DNA from: Mesostigma viride
Lineage: Eukaryota > Streptophyta > Mesostigmatophyceae > Mesostigmatales > Mesostigmataceae
Assembly (NCBI GenBank): GCA_009746045.1
Contig: RPFO01000362.1
Location: 1-31,590, forward strand
DNA length: 31,590 nucleotides
Direction: 5' to 3'
The stretch's first letter is position 1. Every line of letters begins with the position of its first letter. The position numbers were made by a program, and so were the translations under genes. Shown piece by piece: positions 27,001 through 31,590 of the stretch. Under the pieces are notes generated by a model. It saw only the letters and a list, made by a program, of their open reading frames with translations, was not told the DNA's origin and ran no database searches.

Positions 27001-27565
27001 TCGGCATACCAGCACCAGGGAATTTGAATTGCAGGTGCTGCGTTGGCGCTTTCCAGCCCTCCTGGAAGACCGACACCGTGGATGCACCTTGCACCCGAGC
27101 ATCAACGGCGGGTATTCGCGACATCGGCCGAAAGTGACAACGATATTAGCAACCCGACAGCCATATTCGACTGAGCAACGCCATTGTGTGCAGCCGAAGA
27201 GTGTGAAAAGAGGTGAGCAATGGCGGTGGATGTACATGGATGCTTTTGACAGATAGTTGTCCACAAGCAGCTCGATGACGGGGGAGTGTGAAACAGATAA
27301 TTTCGTCGCTTTTTTGGTGTCGTGGTGCCGGTCGCTGACGGGGGAGTGTGAGTGTTTTTGTCGGTTCTCGTTTGGTTGCAGGGATTTGCGAGCAAGCCGA
27401 GACCATCGATTGGATTGGTAAGCCCCACTTGTTCATTTGTGTGAATCCAAGCATTATTGAAGCAGGCTGTCGCAAATGTTTTCGTTTCTGGGTTGCGCCA
27501 TAGCTGCGTTGCTGGGTTGCTGGGTTTTCTTGCCATGGCAGCGCCGTATGATCTTTCCCCCGGCT
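27001..27565. other. No gene recognised; one 60-bp-spaced direct repeat
   Basis: GACGGGGGAGTGTGA occurs at 27277 and 27337. Minus-strand frames of 144-190 codons here lack any recognisable domain. They have the Ser/Thr/His/Asn-rich composition expected of chance frames. Confidence 0.45.
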
Positions 27566-27760
27566 CCCATTCTTGGTTACTAACGTTGATGTTTTGCTGC
27601 TTCCTTTGGTGCTTGATCTGCCTTGGTGTCGTGCCTCCGTTTGGTGGCCGGTGGTCACGGGATGCACAACAACGCTATCAGTTTTCTTCCACCCGCCGCC
27701 GCTGCCCCCGAAGGACAAGGATAAAAAAAAAGAAACATCTATAAAAAGGTACGACGCGTG
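27566..27760. repeat. Spacer S, first (most diverged) copy
   Basis: CCCATTCTTGGTTA...CACGGGATGCAC...TATCAGTTTTC...CACCCGCCGCCGCTGCCCC... followed by an A-rich tract and GGTACGA. The same order recurs at about 29082-29275 and 29919-30113 inside the minisatellite. Confidence 0.8.
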
Positions 27761-28200
27761 GTGTGTTGCGTGCTTTTTTTCTTGGTTTTCTCGCTCCCTT
27801 GCAGCTCAGGTTTGCTGGCACATGTATTTATGCATGCCGGCACCACACCACATGTATTTATGCATGCCAGATAACACAGGCTGTGTGTCTGACTTTTTTT
27901 CGTCCCTGTCATATGCGGTCCGCCTCTCTTTTTTCGTGTTTTGTTTTTTGTTCGTATCTTCTACGGTACAACGCGACATGTTCACGGCGTCATCTGCGCG
28001 GTGTCACTAGCTTCATTTTTGCCGGCACCGCCGCCCCCGGCCGGCCCCATAAAAAAAAAGAAACATCTATAAAAAGGTACGACGCGTGGTGTGTTGCGTG
28101 CTTTTTTTCTTGGTTTTCTCGCTCCCTTGCAGCTCAGGTTTGCTGGCACATGTATTTATGCATGGCGGCACCACACCACATGTATTTATGCATGCCAGCA
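27728..28200. repeat. Direct duplication with poly-A, TATAAAAAGG and first minisatellite-like units
   Basis: About 140 bp at 27728-27870 recur at about 28047-28195: A-run, GAAACATCTATAAAAAGG, TACGACGCGTGG, CTCGCTCCCTTGCAGCTCAG, then two ATGTATTTATGCATGCC units. The region between copies (27870-28046) shows no gene. Confidence 0.8.
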
Positions 28201-29081
28201 CCCCACCACCTTTTTTCATGCATGCCAGCACCCCCCCCTAGGTATTTATGCATGCCAGCACCCCCCCTCGGTATTTATGCATGCCAGCACCCCACCCTAG
28301 GTATTTATGCATGCCAGCACCCCCCCTAGGTATTTATGCATGCCTGCCCCCCCCTAGGTATTTATGCATGCCAGCACCCCCCCTCGGTATTTATGCATGC
28401 CAGCACCCCCCCTCGGTATTTATGCATGCCAGCACCCCCCCGACGTATGTATGCATGCCAGCCCCCCCCCTAGGTATTTATGCATGCCAGCACCCACCCT
28501 AGGTATTTATGCATGCCAGCACCCCCCCTAGGTATTTATGCATGCCAGCACCCCCCCCTAGGTATTTATGCATGCCAGCACCCCCCCTAGGTATTTATGC
28601 ATGCCAGCGACCCCCCCTAGGTATTTATGCTTGCCAGCACCCCACCCTCGGTATTTATGCATGCCAGCCCCCCCCCTAGGTATTTATGCTTGCCAGCCCC
28701 CCCCCTCGGTATTTATGCATGCCAGCACCCCACCCTAGGTATTTATGCATGCCAGCACCCCCCCTAGGTATTTATGCATGCCAGCACCCCCCCTCGGTAT
28801 TTATGCATGCCAGCACCCCCCTAGGTATTTATGCATGCCAGCCCCCCCCCTCGGTATTTATGCATGCCAGCACCCCACCCGACGTATTAATGCATGCCAG
28901 CACCCCCCCCTCGGTATTTATGCATGCCAGCACCCCCACATGTATTTATGCATGCCAGCACCCCCCCTCGGTATTTATGCATGCCAGCACCCCACCCGAC
29001 GTATTAATGCATGCCAGCGACCCCCCCTAGGTATTTATGCATGCCAGCACCCCCCCCGACGTATTTATGCATGCCAGCACC

Positions 29082-29275
29082 CCCATTCTTGGTTAATAAC
29101 GTCAACGTCCTTGCTGCTTCCTTTGGTGCTTGATCCGCCTTGGTGTCGTGCCTCCGTTTGGTGGCCGGTGGTCACGGGATGCACAAACGGGAACGCTATC
29201 AGTTTTCCTCCACCCGCCGCCGCTGCCCCAGGCCGGCTTAAAAATAAAAAAAGAAAAAAAGGTACGAATGGCAGC
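29082..29275. repeat. Spacer S, second copy
   Basis: CCATTCTTGGTTAATAACGT ... GGCTTAAAAATAAAAAAAG ... GGTACGAATGGCAGCC. It closely matches the third copy (29919-30113). Confidence 0.88.
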
Positions 29276-29918
29276 CCCCCCCCCTAGGTATTTATGCATG
29301 CCAGCACCCCCCCCTCGGTATTTATGCATGCCAGCACCCCCCCCTAGGTATTTATGCATGCCAGCACCCCCCCTAGGTATTTATGCATGCCAGCACCCCC
29401 CCCTAGGTATTTATGCATGCCAGCCCCCCCCCTAGGTATTTATGCATGCCAGCCCCCCCCCCTAGGTATTTATGCATGCCAGCACCCCCCTCGGTATTTA
29501 TGCATGCCAGCACCCCCCCTCGGTATTTATGCATGCCAGCACCCCCCCCTAGGTATTTATGCATGCCAGCACCCCCCCTAGGTATTTATGCATGCCAGCA
29601 CCCCCCTAGGTATTTATGCATGCCAGCACCCCCCCCTAGGTATTTATGCATGCCAGCACCCCCCCTAGGTATTTATGCATGCCAGCGACCCCCCCGACGT
29701 ATTTATGCATGCCAGCCCCCCCCTAGGTATTTATGCATGCCAGCACCCCCCCTAGGTATTTATGCATGCCAGCACCCCCCCGACGTATTAATGCATGCCA
29801 GCACCCCCCTAGGTATTTATGCATGCCAGCCCCCCCCCTCGGTATTTATGCATGCCAGCACCCCCACATGTATTTATGCATGCCAGCACCCCCCCTAGGT
29901 ATTTATGCATGCCAGCAC

Positions 29919-30113
29919 CCCCATTCTTGGTTAATAACGTCAACGTCCTTGCTGCTTCCTTTGGTGCTTGATCTGCCTTGGTGTCGTGCCTCCGTTTGGT
30001 GGCCGGTGGTCACGGGATGCACGAACGGAATGCTATCAGTTTTCGTCCACCCGCCGCCGCTGCCCCAGGCCGGCTTAAAAATAAAAAAAGAAAAAAAGGT
30101 ACGAATGGCAGCC
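29919..30113. repeat. Spacer S, third copy
   Basis: Same as 29082-29275 apart from a few substitutions (CACGAACGGAATGC against CACAAACGGGAACGC). It is offset by about 837 bp, so spacer plus array were duplicated together. Confidence 0.88.
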
Positions 30114-31590
30114 CCCCCCCATAGGTATTTATGCATGCCAGCACCCCCCCCTAGGTATTTATGCATGCCAGCACCCCCCCTAGGTATTTATGCATGCCAG
30201 CGACCCCCCCGACGTATTTATGCATGCCAGCCCCCCCCTAGGTATTTATGCATGCCAGCACCCCCCTAGGTATTTATGCATGCCAGCACCCCCCCCTAGG
30301 TATTTATGCATGCCAGCCCCCCCCCTAGGTATTTATGCATGCCAGCCCCCCCCTAGGTATTTATGCATGCCAGCCCCCCCCTAGGTATTTATGCATGCCA
30401 GCACCCCCCCTCTCGGTATTTATGCATGCCAGCACCCCCCCTAGGTATTTATGCATGCCAGCACCCCCCCTCGGTATTTATGCATGCCTGCACCCCCCCT
30501 AGGTATTTATGCATGCCAGCGACCCCCCTAGGTATTTATGCATGCCAGCACCCCCCTAGGTATTTATGCATGCCAGCACCCCCCCTAGGTATTTATGCAT
30601 GCCAGCCCCCCCCCTAGGTATTTATGCATGCCAGCACCCCCCCTAGTATTTATGCATGCCAGCACCCCCCCGACGTATTTATGCATGCCAGCACCCCCCC
30701 TAGGTATTTATGCATGCCAGCCCCCCCCCTAGGTATTTATGCATGCCAGCACCCCCCCTAGGTATTTATGCATGCCAGCACCCCCCCCTCGGTATTTATG
30801 CATGCCTGCACCCCCCCTAGGTATTTATGCATGCCAGCACCCCCCCTAGGTATTTATGCATGCCAGCACCCCCCCTAGGTATTTATGCATGCCAGCACCC
30901 CCCCTAGGTATTTATGCATGCCAGCACCCCCCCTAGGTATTTATGCATGCCAGCACCCCCCTAGGTATTTATGCATGCCAGCCCCCCCCTAGGTATTTAT
31001 GCATGCCAGCACCCCCCCTAGGTATTTATGCATGCCAGCACCCCCCTAGGTATTTATGCATGCCAGCACCCCCCCTAGGTATTTATGCATGCCAGCCCCC
31101 CTAGGTATTTATGCATGCCAGCCCCCCCCCTAGGTATTTATGCATGCCAGCACCCCCCCTAGGTATTTATGCATGCCAGCCCCCCCCCTAGGTATTTATG
31201 CATGCCAGCCCCCCCTAGGTATTTATGCATGCCAGCCCCCCCCTAGGTATTTATGCATGCCAGCACCCCCCCTAGGTATTTATGCATGCCAGCCCCCCCC
31301 TAGGTATTTATGCATGCCAGCACCCCCCCTAGGTATTTATGCATGCCAGCACCCCCCCTAGGTATTTATGCATGCCAGCACCCCCCCTAGGTATTTATGC
31401 ATGCCAGCCCCCCCCTAGGTATTTATGCATGCCAGCACCCCCCCTAGGTATTTATGCATGCCAGCACCCCCCCTAGGTATTTATGCATGCCAGCACCCCC
31501 CTAGGTATTTATGCATGCCAGCACCCCCTAGGTATTTATGCATGCCAGCCCCCCCCTAGGTATTTTATGCAGCCAGCCCACCCCCCCCCC

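Larger units (their letters stand above)
28146..31590. repeat. 29-bp C-tract minisatellite, roughly 100 units, running to the window end
   Basis: The unit GGTATTTATGCATGCCAGC is followed by (A)C5-9 and CTA or a variant. Variants at the junction are CTAGGT (commonest), CTCGGT, CGACGT (sometimes with TATTAATGC) and ACATGT. C-tract length varies. Spacer copies interrupt it at about 29082-29275 and 29919-30113, giving a higher-order period near 837 bp. Beyond about 30820 nearly every unit is CTAGGT. Predicted peptides (YLCMPAPP, GIYACQHPP) arise in several frames from the same DNA and are not a protein. Confidence 0.93.

Noticed and set aside
27102-27718. Minus-strand ORFs of 144 and 190 codons
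   Set aside because: They overlap each other in different frames, and part of the sequence is the spacer repeat found at 29082 and 29919.
28248-31361. Repetitive ORFs reading YLCMPAPP / GIYACQHPP
   Set aside because: The minisatellite unit is free of stops in several plus-strand frames and its length is not a multiple of three. C-tract length changes shift the frame between units, so no constant protein is encoded.

Overview
The window looks like nuclear DNA of a eukaryote. It has GT-AG introns, four LTR retrotransposon insertions, long CA-rich arrays and no bacterial-style operons. Two hints point to the green lineage: intronic motifs that match the plant MSA (MYB3R-binding) consensus, and gag-only LTR elements of a kind described in plants. 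A transposon-rich green alga (prasinophyte-like) is my best guess. That is inference, not something the sequence proves.

Layout. Positions 1-10.65 kb are a satellite landscape: a 40-bp minisatellite followed by CA-rich higher-order arrays. Three short LTR elements have landed in it, each with a 5-bp target duplication. Element 1 (12-2835, +) carries only a gag gene. Element 2 (3303-6412, +) has no recognisable gene and carries a 502-bp duplication inside its right LTR. Element 3 (7248-10012, - strand) carries gag plus an extra upstream ORF. None encodes polymerase, so all three must depend on an autonomous Copia-like partner.

Positions 10.8-24.2 kb hold one spliced gene on the minus strand. 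I can model it as five exons and 870 codons. It carries DYSENY, SDNC and GHGKG-type motifs of a widespread uncharacterised protein family. Its exon 4 is split by an 8.5-kb Copia-like retrotransposon (11160-19656; gag, zinc knuckles, IN, PR, RT, RNase H) and its exon 2 by an 882-bp nested-palindrome element (21606-22487). Removing each insertion with one copy of its target duplication restores an uninterrupted frame. Every intron carries the palindrome CCAACGGCCGTTGG.

Positions 24.2-27.7 kb have no convincing gene. They contain a tRNA-like remnant, a 1424-bp tandem duplication whose second copy is internally deleted, and a cluster of GGCGCC-core hairpins. From about 27.8 kb to the end of the window is a minisatellite of about 29 bp per unit (roughly 100 units), broken by two copies of a spacer of about 190 bp and organised in a higher-order repeat of about 840 bp.

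The most interesting points are: the doubly interrupted but otherwise intact gene with palindrome-marked introns; the 882-bp palindrome of palindromes, whose arms change in concert; and the retrotransposon whose protease domain lies after the integrase.
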